Made by a program: the position numbers and the translations under genes. 64,000 nucleotides of DNA from an uncultured Actinomycetes bacterium. GTDB taxonomy: Bacteria > Actinomycetota > Actinomycetes > Nanopelagicales > Nanopelagicaceae. The stretch is from assembly GCA_903825945.1 (NCBI GenBank), contig CAIKCJ010000014.1, forward strand, positions 62,001 to 126,000, in the 5' to 3' direction. The notes below the pieces were generated by a model, which saw nothing but the letters and a program-made list of their open reading frames with translations, was not told the origin of the DNA and ran no database searches. This document shows, in pieces, positions 28,151-38,080 of the stretch. Each line of letters begins with the position of its first letter. Position 1 is the first letter of the stretch.

Positions 28151-29366
28151 TGACACCCTGCTCATTGACACCCTGCCTCAACTTACGCTCCTTCTTTGAC
28201 GCGCGCGCTGTTCTTAGAAGGCTTTTAAGGGCTGGCTCTTTACGAGCAACATTGAGAACAAACCCCATACCCAAGAAGTTGGCAATAAGTGAGGATCCAC
28301 CATAACTAATAAATGGAAGCGTTACTCCCACCACCGGTGCAACTCCAATTGCAGATCCAATATTGATGATGACCTGCATTAAGAGCCAGGTCGCAATTCC
28401 CGCACAGGCATATCTATCGAAGAGATCTCGGGTCGACATCGCAGTGCGATAAATTCCATAAATCAAGGCCGCGTAGAGACAGATAACCGCAAGCGTTCCA
28501 AGAAGCCCCAACTCATCCCCCAGAACCGAGAAAATAAAGTCAGTATGAGCCTCGGAGAGGTTTCCCCATTTTTGACGACTCGCACCCAATCCTTCACCAA
28601 ACAACCCACCGCTAGCCAAACCCATCACTGAGTGTGCTGGTTGCCATCCGGCGAGTTTGTAAACACCAGGTGCAAATGGATTAACAAGTGCTGTAAATCG
28701 GTGCAGGCGATAAGGCTGAGCAATGACAAGAATTGCAACGGTGCCAACTGCTGTAGCGCCTATCCAGAGAAAGTGACGAATTGGCAGTCCCGAGAGAAAG
28801 AGCATTCCGCCTGTAATTCCCAAAATGATGGTTGTTGTTCCAAGATCTCCACCCCAATAAATAAGGACGATGGCGGGAATAATTCCAGCAAGAAGAAATG
28901 AGATGTGGCGCAACGGAGATTTCTCCACAATCGTCTCTTCGTATCTCTTAAGTTGCGCTGCACCCCAGATTATCAATCCAAATTTAGAGAATTCACTTGG
29001 TTGCATTGTGAAAGAACTAACGTGTATCCAGTTGGTGTTTCCATTAACCGTCAATTTAAGTCCAGGCACATGCGGCAGGCAGAGCGCTCCCAGACTGAGC
29101 GCTAAAGCCCAGCGCGTGAACTTTTCCCAGTTGGAAGCTTTCCATTGAGCTGCAACAAAAAGTACAAAGATCGAGATGAAAAAGAACATGAGCTGCCGTA
29201 AGAAGATTCCATATGTTGAACCATTTTGCTCAAGTGAGATGACCGATGAAGCGGATAGAACCATCACCAGACCAAGGCATGAAAGAGCGGCAGTCGCTCC
29301 GAGGATGATGTAATAGGCGGAGGCGGGGCGCTTAAGGTAGCCGTTGTACTGCTCACGAAGCGTCAT
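28137..29366 (-). CDS. ftsW: Septal SEDS glycosyltransferase FtsW
   Basis: Polytopic peptidoglycan glycosyltransferase that works with the PBP encoded upstream (FtsI). 409 residues with about ten membrane segments. SEDS features are GNTNWIHVSSFTMQPSEFSKFGLI, GASRQKWGNLSEAHTDFIFSVLGDELG and LPFISYGGSSL. The C-terminus reads GVNEQGVNEQS because of the tandem duplication shared with the murG start. Gene order and these motifs favour FtsW over RodA. Confidence 0.93.
   Translation of the reverse strand: MTLREQYNGYLKRPASAYYIILGATAALSCLGLVMVLSASSVISLEQNGSTYGIFLRQLMFFFISIFVLFVAAQWKASNWEKFTRWALALSLGALCLPHVPGLKLTVNGNTNWIHVSSFTMQPSEFSKFGLIIWGAAQLKRYEETIVEKSPLRHISFLLAGIIPAIVLIYWGGDLGTTTIILGITGGMLFLSGLPIRHFLWIGATAVGTVAILVIAQPYRLHRFTALVNPFAPGVYKLAGWQPAHSVMGLASGGLFGEGLGASRQKWGNLSEAHTDFIFSVLGDELGLLGTLAVICLYAALIYGIYRTAMSTRDLFDRYACAGIATWLLMQVIINIGSAIGVAPVVGVTLPFISYGGSSLIANFLGMGFVLNVARKEPALKSLLRTARASKKERKLRQGVNEQGVNEQS
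28144..28173. repeat. Perfect 15-bp tandem duplication across ftsW end and murG start
   Basis: TGCTCATTGACACCC occurs twice back to back (28,144-28,158 and 28,159-28,173). It doubles GVNEQ in FtsW and, in the overlapping frame, doubles the ribosome-site-plus-ATG of murG. Confidence 0.95.
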
Positions 29367-30730
29367 GGGAGAACCATCTCGCGAACGGCGGCGGCAAATA
29401 GATCGCCACGCTCTTTGTAATCCTTAAATTGATCCATCGATGCACAGGCAGGGGCCATAAGGACTGTATCGCCTGGCGCAGCGAGTCTTTGGGCGACAGC
29501 AACGACATCTCTCATCAGCTGTGCGCTATCGCCATGCATATCCACATATTCGATGTCGACTTTTGGCGCATACTCCTTCAGCGCTGCGGCGATGAGCTCG
29601 CGATCGTGGCCGATCAAAATTGCCGCCTTGATCCGCGGTGCACACCGGGCGACAAGCTCCTGCATATCTGCACCCTTGGCCAATCCTCCAGCAATCCAGA
29701 TGCTTGAGAGTTGAGATAGAAGTGCGGCTGCAGCTGCGTGAGGATTGGTGGCTTTGGAATCATCAATCCAAGCGACTTCGTTGATTTGCGCAACGAGTTC
29801 GAGGCGGTGGCGATCCAAGGTGAAGGCGGATAATCCACGTTGGATAGTTTCATGGCTGATTCCTATGGCGAGTGCTAAACCAGCTGCAGCCATTGCATTA
29901 GAAACATTGTGTGGAACTGCAGGCTTGATATCAGCTAACTCAGCAAATGCGGCAGCCTGGGATGGATCGCTCACAAATGCTCGATCGACAAGCAGATTTT
30001 CAACTAAACCTAACTCACCTTTTTGTGGGGTATCGAGTGAATAAAAGATCTTTTTGCCGCCCCATGCAGTAGCGCGCAGCACGCTGGCCGGATCATCAGC
30101 GTTAATAATCCCAACGTCGCTTGCTCGAAGTAATGACAATTTGGCATTGGCGTATTCATCTAACGAGCCATGCCAATCAATATGATCTGGTGCAATATTG
30201 AGAAGCGCTCCTGCTACATAGTTCGGCGCGCTACTCCAATCCAGTTGGAATGATGAAAGTTCTAGGATCAAATAATCGTATGGCGAACTATGAGAAACTG
30301 CTTCGATTACTGGATTACCAACATTTCCACATGCAACACCATTGATGTCACCATTAGTAAAGATCGACTCGACCATCTGGACAGTGGTTGTTTTACCGTT
30401 AGTACCTGTGATTGCCAACCATTCCTGGGACGGAGCAAGCTCCTGCTTTACATTCCAGGCAAAATCAATTTCACTCATCAAGGTAGTTCCCGCTGCTTTG
30501 AGCGCAAGAATTACTGGGTGACCTTTTTTCCAACCTGGTGAGACGATTGCTAAGTCGTATGTGGTCGAAACTTCTCGTAGCGCTCCAGGTGCTTTTTCAT
30601 CAAATACATCTGCGCTAGCACCGACAGATTCAAGATACTCGATTAGTGATTTACCCGTGACCCCAGCTCCTACTATAAGGATTTTCTGCGCAGGCAGAGC
30701 TTGAATAAAGGATGATTTCAATTGCGACAC
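29363..30730 (-). CDS. murD: UDP-N-acetylmuramoylalanine--D-glutamate ligase
   Basis: Adds D-glutamate to UDP-MurNAc-Ala. I place the start at the GTG one base after the mraY stop (455 residues, VSQLKSSFIQALPAQKILIVGAG); a longer frame would overlap mraY. Motifs are GAGVTGKS, the P-loop ITGTNGKTTT, NIAPDHIDWHG and DDSKATNPHAA. The stop overlaps ftsW by ATGA. Confidence 0.95.
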   Translation of the reverse strand: MSQLKSSFIQALPAQKILIVGAGVTGKSLIEYLESVGASADVFDEKAPGALREVSTTYDLAIVSPGWKKGHPVILALKAAGTTLMSEIDFAWNVKQELAPSQEWLAITGTNGKTTTVQMVESIFTNGDINGVACGNVGNPVIEAVSHSSPYDYLILELSSFQLDWSSAPNYVAGALLNIAPDHIDWHGSLDEYANAKLSLLRASDVGIINADDPASVLRATAWGGKKIFYSLDTPQKGELGLVENLLVDRAFVSDPSQAAAFAELADIKPAVPHNVSNAMAAAGLALAIGISHETIQRGLSAFTLDRHRLELVAQINEVAWIDDSKATNPHAAAAALLSQLSSIWIAGGLAKGADMQELVARCAPRIKAAILIGHDRELIAAALKEYAPKVDIEYVDMHGDSAQLMRDVVAVAQRLAAPGDTVLMAPACASMDQFKDYKERGDLFAAAVREMVLP

Positions 30731-30731
30731 T

Positions 30732-31802
30732 TTACGAGGTGACCCATTGTGCGTAGAAAAGTCCAAGCCCTGCGGCAACGCTTAAGCCAGCAATAATCCA
30801 AAAGCGAATCACAATGGTCACTTCTGCCCAGCCCATAAGTTCAAAGTGGTGTTGAAGCGGTGCCATCCTAAACACGCGTTTGCCGCCTGAAGCTTTGAAA
30901 TAGAGGCGCTGAATAATGACTGACATCGTAATAATGACGAAGAGGCCACCAAGTGCAATGAGGAGAAGCTCGGTGCGCAGAGTGATTGCAAAACCAGCAA
31001 TCGCTCCACCAAGTGAGAGCGAACCAACATCACCCATAAATATTTTCGCAGGAGAGGTGTTCCACCAAAGGAATCCTGCGCATGAACCAGCAAAGGCTGC
31101 GGCTAGTACCGCCAGATCAAGTGGATCACGAACGTCGTAACATTTTGCAATCGCAACCGTACTCTGACCTAATCCGCAACTTTGTCTAAACTCCCAGACT
31201 CCGATGAGTACAAATGCTAAAAGCGTCATGATAGACGTGCCGCTAGCTAAGCCATCTAGACCATCGGTCAAATTCACTCCGTTACTCGTTCCCAGAACAA
31301 GAAAGATTACCCAGAGCACCACTACTACAGCTCCAAGTCCAACTGAGGTATCGCGCACAGTCGAAAGATGGAGGGAGATTGGAGTCAATTTATATTTATC
31401 TTTAAAGTGAAGGCCTGCGACCGCAAACCCGGCGGCAGCAATCGCTTGGCCGGTAAGTTTCTGCCAGCCCGTTAATCCAAGAGAACGCTGCTTAACAATT
31501 TTTAGCCAATCGTCGAGAAATCCAACGGCGCCGAGTGCAACAACAAGAGCGATGACCAACAGCGCTGATGTGCTGATCTTGACTCCGTTGATGAGATGAC
31601 TGGAGAGGTATCCAGTTATTGAGGCGATGATAAGAACTACACCACCCATGGTCGGGGTGCCACGTTTGACGTGATGAGAGGTTGGTCCATCGTCGCGGAT
31701 GATCTGGCCATAACCACGTTTTGCCAGAATACGAATAAAAGCTGGCGTCAATAAGAAGGCAAGGACGGTAGAAACCGATCCAGCTAAGAGAATCTCTTTC
31801 AT
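30732..31802 (-). CDS. mraY: Phospho-N-acetylmuramoyl-pentapeptide transferase
   Basis: Ten-helix membrane enzyme that transfers phospho-MurNAc-pentapeptide to undecaprenyl phosphate, forming lipid I. The 356 residues include GTPTMGGVV, the Asp-rich LDDWLK, LTDGLDGLA and MGDVGSLSLGG. TAATG overlap with murF. Confidence 0.96.
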   Translation of the reverse strand: MKEILLAGSVSTVLAFLLTPAFIRILAKRGYGQIIRDDGPTSHHVKRGTPTMGGVVLIIASITGYLSSHLINGVKISTSALLVIALVVALGAVGFLDDWLKIVKQRSLGLTGWQKLTGQAIAAAGFAVAGLHFKDKYKLTPISLHLSTVRDTSVGLGAVVVVLWVIFLVLGTSNGVNLTDGLDGLASGTSIMTLLAFVLIGVWEFRQSCGLGQSTVAIAKCYDVRDPLDLAVLAAAFAGSCAGFLWWNTSPAKIFMGDVGSLSLGGAIAGFAITLRTELLLIALGGLFVIITMSVIIQRLYFKASGGKRVFRMAPLQHHFELMGWAEVTIVIRFWIIAGLSVAAGLGLFYAQWVTS

Positions 31803-33184
31803 TACGCCTCCACCTGCCAGTTTGCCAATAATTTCTCTGCTAACTCATCAAGATGCTCCGCACGCGAAGCTTTCACCAAAAAGAGATCGCCGTCCGAGGC
31901 CTGCGCGGCCAGCGAAAGAGCCTGTTCTTGAGTAAGCATGTAATGCACGCTCATCGAAGAATCTTTGGTGAGGTTGAGCCCGTTGAAGTAGAGATCGGTT
32001 CCAATTGAAACAAGATGATCCACTCCTAATTCATAGGCAAGTTTGCCGATATCGAGGTGAGCTTTGGCCTCTAACTCGCCGAGTTCGTGCATTTTTCCAA
32101 GGATCGCCCATGATGCTCCCCCACTTTCTTGTGCAAGAAGCACAAGAGTTCGAAGTGCAGCAGCCATACTTTCTGGGTTTGCGTTGTATGAATCATTGAT
32201 AAGAGTTAAGCCAGCTGCAGTGTGGAGCTCCATACGCCACTTGCTCGTGGATTCTGCTTCCGAGAGCGCAGCAGCGACTGCCTCCACACTCATTCCCACT
32301 TCAATACCAATCGCAGCCGCAGCGAGCGAATTAGCGATTTGATGTGCACCGAGAATACGAAGTGAAACAGGAGCGCGGCCGGATTCGGCAACGAGATCGA
32401 AATGTGCTGCTCCGCCACGAATTTCAATATCAGCTGCTCGAAGATTGCAACCTGCACTCTCGCCAAATGTGATTCGCTTGACGCCCTCCGGTACTTTCAT
32501 TTCAGGAGTGAAAGGATCGTAACTTCCGAGAATTGCACTGCCGCCGAATGGCAGACCCGAGATAATCTCGGACTTTGCCTTGGCAATCATCTCCCTGCTA
32601 CCAAATTCTCCAACGTGTGCAGATCCGATCACGAGTACTACTCCGATAGTTGGCTTAGCGATCTGCATTAACGCTGAAATATCTCCAACATGACGCGCAC
32701 CCATCTCTAAAACACAGAATCGGGTGAGGTCGCCACAGGAGAGAATTGTCAGCGGTACTCCAATTTCATTATTTAATGAGCCAACCGGAACCACGGTCGG
32801 TCCCACGTTGGATAAGACGGCACCTGCCAAATCCTTTGTGGTGGTCTTGCCTTGCGAGCCCGTAATAGCGATGAAGGTACAACGGTTCATCTTCTCGCGC
32901 ACGTAGCTTGCCAATGTGGTCAGCGCGAGAGCAACGTCCTTGACGATAATTGCTGGAACACCAACGTTCACGCCCATAAGCGCAAATTGCGCACCTGAGT
33001 TAATTGCAGCTTGGGCAAACTCATTGCCATCAACCCTTGAACCAGGGAGGGCGACAAAGAAGGTCGAACTATCGGCTTTGCGTGAATCGATCACGGGATT
33101 AGCGCTTGTCGTATTTTGTGGATCTAACCCAACAAGAGTTCCAGAAACAACATCGGCTATTTCTCTAAACGTTAAGGAGATCAT
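31802..33184 (-). CDS. murF: UDP-MurNAc-tripeptide--D-Ala-D-Ala ligase
   Basis: Last cytosolic ligation of peptidoglycan synthesis. 460 residues with ITGSQGKTTTKD (P-loop), LEMGARHVGDIS and INDSYNANPESM. It is coupled to murE by ATGA and to mraY by TAATG. Confidence 0.95.
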   Translation of the reverse strand: MISLTFREIADVVSGTLVGLDPQNTTSANPVIDSRKADSSTFFVALPGSRVDGNEFAQAAINSGAQFALMGVNVGVPAIIVKDVALALTTLASYVREKMNRCTFIAITGSQGKTTTKDLAGAVLSNVGPTVVPVGSLNNEIGVPLTILSCGDLTRFCVLEMGARHVGDISALMQIAKPTIGVVLVIGSAHVGEFGSREMIAKAKSEIISGLPFGGSAILGSYDPFTPEMKVPEGVKRITFGESAGCNLRAADIEIRGGAAHFDLVAESGRAPVSLRILGAHQIANSLAAAAIGIEVGMSVEAVAAALSEAESTSKWRMELHTAAGLTLINDSYNANPESMAAALRTLVLLAQESGGASWAILGKMHELGELEAKAHLDIGKLAYELGVDHLVSIGTDLYFNGLNLTKDSSMSVHYMLTQEQALSLAAQASDGDLFLVKASRAEHLDELAEKLLANWQVEA

Positions 33185-34677
33185 GCCAACTCCTCAATTG
33201 CTCGAGCAAGTTCGATTCGATCATCAAATGGGTATTTAACGCTTGCTATTTCCTGTCCTAATTCGTGTCCCTTGCCGAGAAGAATGACGCAATCCCCCGC
33301 GTTAGCTTCAGCGACAGCAATTGCGATAGCGCCTCGTCGATCAATCTCTGCTACAACATGGTCGCTCAGAGTGTGGATACCGATCATCTGTTCAAGAATG
33401 ATCGCAGGATTTTCACTTCGCGGGTTATCACTCGTGCAGATCGCTAGGTCGGCTCCGTTTATCAACGCCTCTCCCATAAGCGCACGCTTACTCGTATCCC
33501 TATCTCCACCACATCCCAAAATGGCAATCACACGTCCTGCAGTCAGTGAGCGCGCCGTGATCAAAGCTCGCTCTACCGCATCGGGAGTGTGGGCGTAATC
33601 AACGAGGGCAATAAATTTCTGACCAACATCAACAGGTTCAAGTCGTCCAGCAGGTGCTGTAAGTAAATGCATCTGGGAAGAAATCACCATTGGGTCAACT
33701 TCGGTGATCACCGCAATAGCAATAGCCATCAACGCATTATCCAAATTATGTTCACCGATGAGAGGCAAACGACCTTCAATCAATATTCCGCCACTTCCAC
33801 GAATAGCCACTTGATAACCCTTGCCGTGAGGTAGCGCCTCATATCGATCGTAATACCAATCAGCACCGTGGTTGTGGCGAGATACTTTTTGAATCGCAAT
33901 CCCCGCTTGCTCAGCCAGGGTCTGGCCATAAGGACCATCCACATTGATAATTCCGAGCTCGGAGTACTCTGAGGTAAATAATTTCGCTTTTGTAGCGAAG
34001 TAGTTCTCCATACTCTGGTGATAATCCAAATGGTCTTGAGTCAGGTTAGTGAAAGCGGTTATAGCGAAGCGGGTACCGCCAATACGTTTTTGATCAATCG
34101 CATGGCTACTGACCTCCATCACCATATTTTTCACATGGCGTTCTCGCATCACTGCCGCTAGCGATTGCAGAGTTGTGGCTTGCGGTGTGGTGAAATCCGA
34201 TGGAAACTGATCGCGGTCGATCGAGATACCAACTGTGCCGATAAATCCAGTGCTGCGTCGTTCAAACTGCCAGAGCTGATTGAGCAAAGTAGCTGTCGTT
34301 GTCTTCCCATTGGTGCCCGTGATTCCCACGGCTCCAAGTGATGAAAATGGTGAACCATAAAACCAGGCAGAGACATCGCCAGCAAAGAGTGATGGATTTT
34401 CGATGACAAGAGTAGGCAGCTTTCCTGCAGTAATCTCGGCACCAGCTCGATCAGTTAGTAGTGCCACTACCCCGAGAGAGATGAGTTGATCTATATAGCT
34501 CGCACCATGCTGTTTTGCGCCAGGCACGGCTATAAATAAATCTCCTGGTTGAGCGCTGCGCGAATCACTTGAGACTCCGGTAAATACAGTCTCACCAGCT
34601 TGCTCAGCAACCCCAAGGAAACGAGATAGCTCTCCAAGTGAACGCGAATAATTAGCCAAAGGACGTAGCTCGATCAT
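33181..34677 (-). CDS. murE: UDP-MurNAc-L-Ala-D-Glu--diamino acid ligase
   Basis: Adds the third stem-peptide residue. 498 residues with ITGTNGKTTTAT and the substrate-selecting motif SDNPRSE. DNPR with Arg is the signature for meso-diaminopimelate rather than lysine, so a DAP-type wall is predicted. Overlaps ftsI and murF by ATGA. Confidence 0.95.
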   Translation of the reverse strand: MIELRPLANYSRSLGELSRFLGVAEQAGETVFTGVSSDSRSAQPGDLFIAVPGAKQHGASYIDQLISLGVVALLTDRAGAEITAGKLPTLVIENPSLFAGDVSAWFYGSPFSSLGAVGITGTNGKTTTATLLNQLWQFERRSTGFIGTVGISIDRDQFPSDFTTPQATTLQSLAAVMRERHVKNMVMEVSSHAIDQKRIGGTRFAITAFTNLTQDHLDYHQSMENYFATKAKLFTSEYSELGIINVDGPYGQTLAEQAGIAIQKVSRHNHGADWYYDRYEALPHGKGYQVAIRGSGGILIEGRLPLIGEHNLDNALMAIAIAVITEVDPMVISSQMHLLTAPAGRLEPVDVGQKFIALVDYAHTPDAVERALITARSLTAGRVIAILGCGGDRDTSKRALMGEALINGADLAICTSDNPRSENPAIILEQMIGIHTLSDHVVAEIDRRGAIAIAVAEANAGDCVILLGKGHELGQEIASVKYPFDDRIELARAIEELA

Positions 34678-36506
34678 GGCTTCACAACCTTTTTTGGTAC
34701 CGCGGGAGCTGAAATTGGGACAGTTGCAAGTTTATCTAACTGAGCCTGATTGAGTGGGTAAGGGACCGTTGTTGACGGAGCCGGAGCGATTCCCTTTTCT
34801 TGCAGTACAAAACTCATCACTTTCTTAAAGACGGGAGCTGCGATAACGCCACCGAAGTGAGCTCCTTGCGGGTTTTCAATGACGACGCTCACGACGTATT
34901 GAGGAGCTGCGGCTGGCGCCATTCCGATAAACGAAGCCGTATACCCGCGATAACAATGACATGCTGGATCTGATCGCATCGCCGTTCCAGTCTTTCCGGC
35001 AATTTGATAGCCCGGAATCTCTGCTTCTGGCGCAGTACCTGCTTCAGAGACAACACCTTCGAGCATGGTTCGAATCTTGGTTGCGGTATCGGCGCTAACA
35101 ACTTGGGTTTGCGAGCCTGGTTTTGACGGTGTGTAATTTCCATTCGCGTCGTACGTACCAGCAATGACGTTAGGAGTAACGCGCACTCCGTTATTAGCAA
35201 TTGTTGAGAAGACCATCGTGGCCTGCATCGGCGTTACGGAGTAACCCTGACCAAATGACATGGTTGGTGCGGAGGAATTAGACCATTGCGCTACAGTCGG
35301 AAGCAGTCCATCCGATTCACCGCCAAGATTGGATCCTGTGTTCTGACCAATTCCAAATTTTTGTAGATAATCGTAAAAAGTCTGATTTGGCATAGAAGCA
35401 CCGATTTGAATCGCGCCAATGTTGGATGAGACCGCTAGGACTCCTGCTGTAGTGAGATGTTCGGTTGGATGATTTGTATCATCTTCAAATATACGTCCAC
35501 CAGCTTTGAGTCTGTTAGGAATTGTGTAAACCGTAGTTGGGGTTGTGGTTCCTTGTTCTAACGCAGCTGCAACAGTAACGACCTTGCCAGTAGAACCTGG
35601 GTCATACACATCCTGCACAGCAGGGTTGCGAATCGAGTTAAGGGTAATGGTCTTTGGTTTAGCAGGATCAAATGTTGGCGCGCTAGCTTGAGCCAAGATC
35701 TGGCCCGTTTTTGGATTAATAACAATAACGGTGCCAGAAAGCGCTTTGGCCGATTTCACTGCGCTAGTAATTGCATCTTGCGCAGCCCACTGAAGATCTC
35801 GATCTATTGTGAGCTTAATGTCTGTGCCAGGTTTGGCCGCAGTAGTAAATTGCTGAGAGCCTGGAATTATTGCTCCAGCTCCGTAGGCATAGTCGTACTG
35901 ACCATTGACTCCAGAGAGTTCAGAGTTAAGGCTAGCTTCGAGTCCAGAAGCGCCTGTTCCATCGGGATGAGTAAATCCAATGAGTGAAGCAACCATTGAA
36001 CCTGTTGGATATTCACGGGTATAGGTATTTTCAGCGAAGAAGCCCACAATTCGTTGGGCATATCCAGCAGCAGTTTTCTCAACCAAGTGGTTATAGGTAC
36101 TGATCGCTGCTTGAAGGTTATCCCACACTGCAGGCGCTACTGGATTGGCAATGATCTGATAGCGGCGAGTTCCCGTAAGCAGTGCTTGAAGTTTGTCTAC
36201 TGGCATACCTAAGACGCTTGCGGTCACACTCGCTGTCTTAGCTGGATCAGTGATCATAGTTTGGTCGACGACGATTATTTTTGCGGCATCGCTTCGTGCG
36301 AGCACTACCCCATTGTTATCAGTGATAGTGCCTCGCGGTGCCAGTTGCACGGATTGAGTGACCATCTCATCATTGGCTCGCATCGTGTAAGCATGCGCGT
36401 GCCACACTTGAACATAGAGAAGTCTTATGCCAAAAAGTGAAAAGAAGAAAAGCATCGCCAGCAGGAGATATCGGACTCTCTGAGCAAAATCCGATTGCTC
36501 CATCAT
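34674..36506 (-). CDS. ftsI: Septal peptidoglycan transpeptidase (class B PBP, FtsI/PBP3)
   Basis: Cross-links septal peptidoglycan. 610 residues: a cytosolic tail, one membrane helix at about 12-30, a PBP dimerisation domain, then the transpeptidase domain. The active site has STGK (nucleophile Ser and Lys), SSN and KTGTA. A short C-terminal Pro-rich tail follows and no PASTA domain is present. It lies between ftsL-like and murE genes with ATGA overlaps on both sides. Confidence 0.94.
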   Translation of the reverse strand: MMEQSDFAQRVRYLLLAMLFFFSLFGIRLLYVQVWHAHAYTMRANDEMVTQSVQLAPRGTITDNNGVVLARSDAAKIIVVDQTMITDPAKTASVTASVLGMPVDKLQALLTGTRRYQIIANPVAPAVWDNLQAAISTYNHLVEKTAAGYAQRIVGFFAENTYTREYPTGSMVASLIGFTHPDGTGASGLEASLNSELSGVNGQYDYAYGAGAIIPGSQQFTTAAKPGTDIKLTIDRDLQWAAQDAITSAVKSAKALSGTVIVINPKTGQILAQASAPTFDPAKPKTITLNSIRNPAVQDVYDPGSTGKVVTVAAALEQGTTTPTTVYTIPNRLKAGGRIFEDDTNHPTEHLTTAGVLAVSSNIGAIQIGASMPNQTFYDYLQKFGIGQNTGSNLGGESDGLLPTVAQWSNSSAPTMSFGQGYSVTPMQATMVFSTIANNGVRVTPNVIAGTYDANGNYTPSKPGSQTQVVSADTATKIRTMLEGVVSEAGTAPEAEIPGYQIAGKTGTAMRSDPACHCYRGYTASFIGMAPAAAPQYVVSVVIENPQGAHFGGVIAAPVFKKVMSFVLQEKGIAPAPSTTVPYPLNQAQLDKLATVPISAPAVPKKVVKP

Positions 36507-36928
36507 GGTTTGCTGACCGTTAGGTTTACAAAGTTATTGGTGAGTTGTGGGCCCATGCCAAGTTTTGTTGCACGTGCCGCTAGTTGATCAGGTGAAGAAA
36601 ATGCAGCGACTTGATTGAGTGTTGCATCTCGTTGATCGCTAACGCTAGCCACTTTGAGCTTCAAGTTTTCCATTGTGAATGCGCCAGATGTGAGAGATGT
36701 GTTAATTGCTAGTAGCGCTAGGAGTCCAGCAACAAAGATACTTGCGATAATTGCGATGAACTTTCCGTTGTCAACACTCGCTGCGTTATCTACTGAGAGA
36801 TCAGGCACCAACTTAAGAGCGGCTCTGGTGCGACTTGCAAGATTGAAATCACGAACTACTCGAGTACGAACTGGAGCAGTTGTGAGCGGCGTGGCTGTGG
36901 AAACCGGTGAAAATTGTGTCAGTGCCAT
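36503..36928 (-). CDS. FtsL-like septum formation protein
   Basis: A 141-residue bitopic protein with a disordered basic N-terminus (1-50), a membrane helix near 56-76 (FIAIIASIFVAGLLALLAI) and a coiled-coil-like extracellular part. That part has MENLKLKVASVSDQRDATLNQ followed by ARATKLGMGP, a signature of the FtsL/DivIC group. Position between rsmH and ftsI is that of ftsL. Sequence conservation in this family is low, so the name rests on topology and context. Confidence 0.85.
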   Translation of the reverse strand: MALTQFSPVSTATPLTTAPVRTRVVRDFNLASRTRAALKLVPDLSVDNAASVDNGKFIAIIASIFVAGLLALLAINTSLTSGAFTMENLKLKVASVSDQRDATLNQVAAFSSPDQLAARATKLGMGPQLTNNFVNLTVSKP

Positions 36929-37887
36929 TATGCGGCCAACCTTTCGATGGCACGTAGTCGCATTGAGCCCGCACGTGGATTTGCCTCAATTTCTTCTTCA
37001 GCCGCTCCCTCGCTACCGCGCATCACTAATGCGTACTTGGCGGCGCTATCTGGAAGTTCGACTGGTAAACCCCGGGGCGTCGTTGATGTTGTAATCGCGG
37101 TGAAGTCAGCTTTAACAATCTTGTCTTCTAATGATTGATACGCCATTACGACAACTCGACCTTTGATTGCGATTGCGGCGAGGGCTGCTGGAATTGCGCG
37201 CTCAAGCACGGCAAGTTCTTGATTTACTTCGATACGCAACGCCTGAAAAGTGCGCTTGGCAGGATTTCCACCGGTGCGTCGAGCTGGAGCAGGAATGGAA
37301 TCTTTTACTAGTTTGGCTAAGGCTTTAGTGGAGTGAAGCGTTCCGGCCTGACGTGCAGCAATGATGTTATCGACAATCCGTGGTGCAAACTTCTCTTCAC
37401 CATACAAGCGCAAGATGCGAATCAGCGCACCACGCTCGTAGGTATCAAGCACGATTTGAGCGGTGAGTTCCTGGCTCTGATCCATACGCATATCAAGAGG
37501 TGCGTCCTGGGAATATGCAAAGCCTCTTTCTGCCTCATCTAGTTGCATGGATGAGACGCCGAGATCGAAGAGAATTCCAGCAACTTCGCTGATGCCTTGA
37601 TCTTCTAATATTTCTGTAATCTGATCGTATGTTGTGTGCACTATGGTGAGTCGATCGCCAAACGGCGCGACATTAACTTTTGCCAATGCGATTGCGTGCT
37701 CATCGCGATCAATTCCAATGACGCCGATTGTTGGGAACTTGGCGAGCAATGCACGTGTGTGCCCGCCAAGACCCAATGTTGCATCAATGACAATCGTCTG
37801 TGGATTGTTCATTAATGAAAACTCAATTGCAGGGGTTAGGAGATCGATGCAGCGATCGAGAGCAACTGGAATATGCACTGCGTTCAT
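36928..37887 (-). CDS. rsmH: 16S rRNA (cytosine1402-N4)-methyltransferase
   Basis: SAM-dependent methyltransferase formerly called MraW. 319 residues with the SAM loop DATLGLGGHTRALL, FDLGVSSMQLDEAERGFAYSQDAPLDMRMD and RTFQALRIEVN. A ribosome site AAAGGGG precedes the ATG. The 193-base gap to mraZ holds a nested dyad (37,970-38,044). Confidence 0.96.
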   Translation of the reverse strand: MNAVHIPVALDRCIDLLTPAIEFSLMNNPQTIVIDATLGLGGHTRALLAKFPTIGVIGIDRDEHAIALAKVNVAPFGDRLTIVHTTYDQITEILEDQGISEVAGILFDLGVSSMQLDEAERGFAYSQDAPLDMRMDQSQELTAQIVLDTYERGALIRILRLYGEEKFAPRIVDNIIAARQAGTLHSTKALAKLVKDSIPAPARRTGGNPAKRTFQALRIEVNQELAVLERAIPAALAAIAIKGRVVVMAYQSLEDKIVKADFTAITTSTTPRGLPVELPDSAAKYALVMRGSEGAAEEEIEANPRAGSMRLRAIERLAA

Positions 37888-37969
37888 CTATCTTCCCCTT
37901 TCTGATTATTTATTTAACAAGCGATTCACTTTTGTACTAGCTGTTTATGACTGTGTGATTCTTTAGAGA

Positions 37970-38044
37970 GGTCACCGCCGACCGACGGATCTAGGGGGAA
38001 ACGGCGCCGGGGAAGAGGCGTCGTTTATGAAGTCGGCGGTGGCC
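37970..38044 (-). ncRNA. Nested stem-loop between mraZ and rsmH, possible mraW RNA motif
   Basis: An outer stem pairs 37,970-37,982 with 38,032-38,044 (12 of 13 pairs) and an inner stem pairs 37,999-38,008 with 38,017-38,026 (9 of 10) around an eight-base loop reading UCUUCCCC on the mRNA strand. No U-tract follows. A conserved cis-regulatory 'mraW RNA motif' is known upstream of actinobacterial mraW (rsmH), and the position fits; a match to that model is from memory only. Each stem has one A-C mismatch on the mRNA strand that would be G-U on the plus strand. Confidence 0.5.
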
Positions 38045-38080
38045 TACCTAAAGAAGCTTTTTTACAATCTCTTAAGACTC

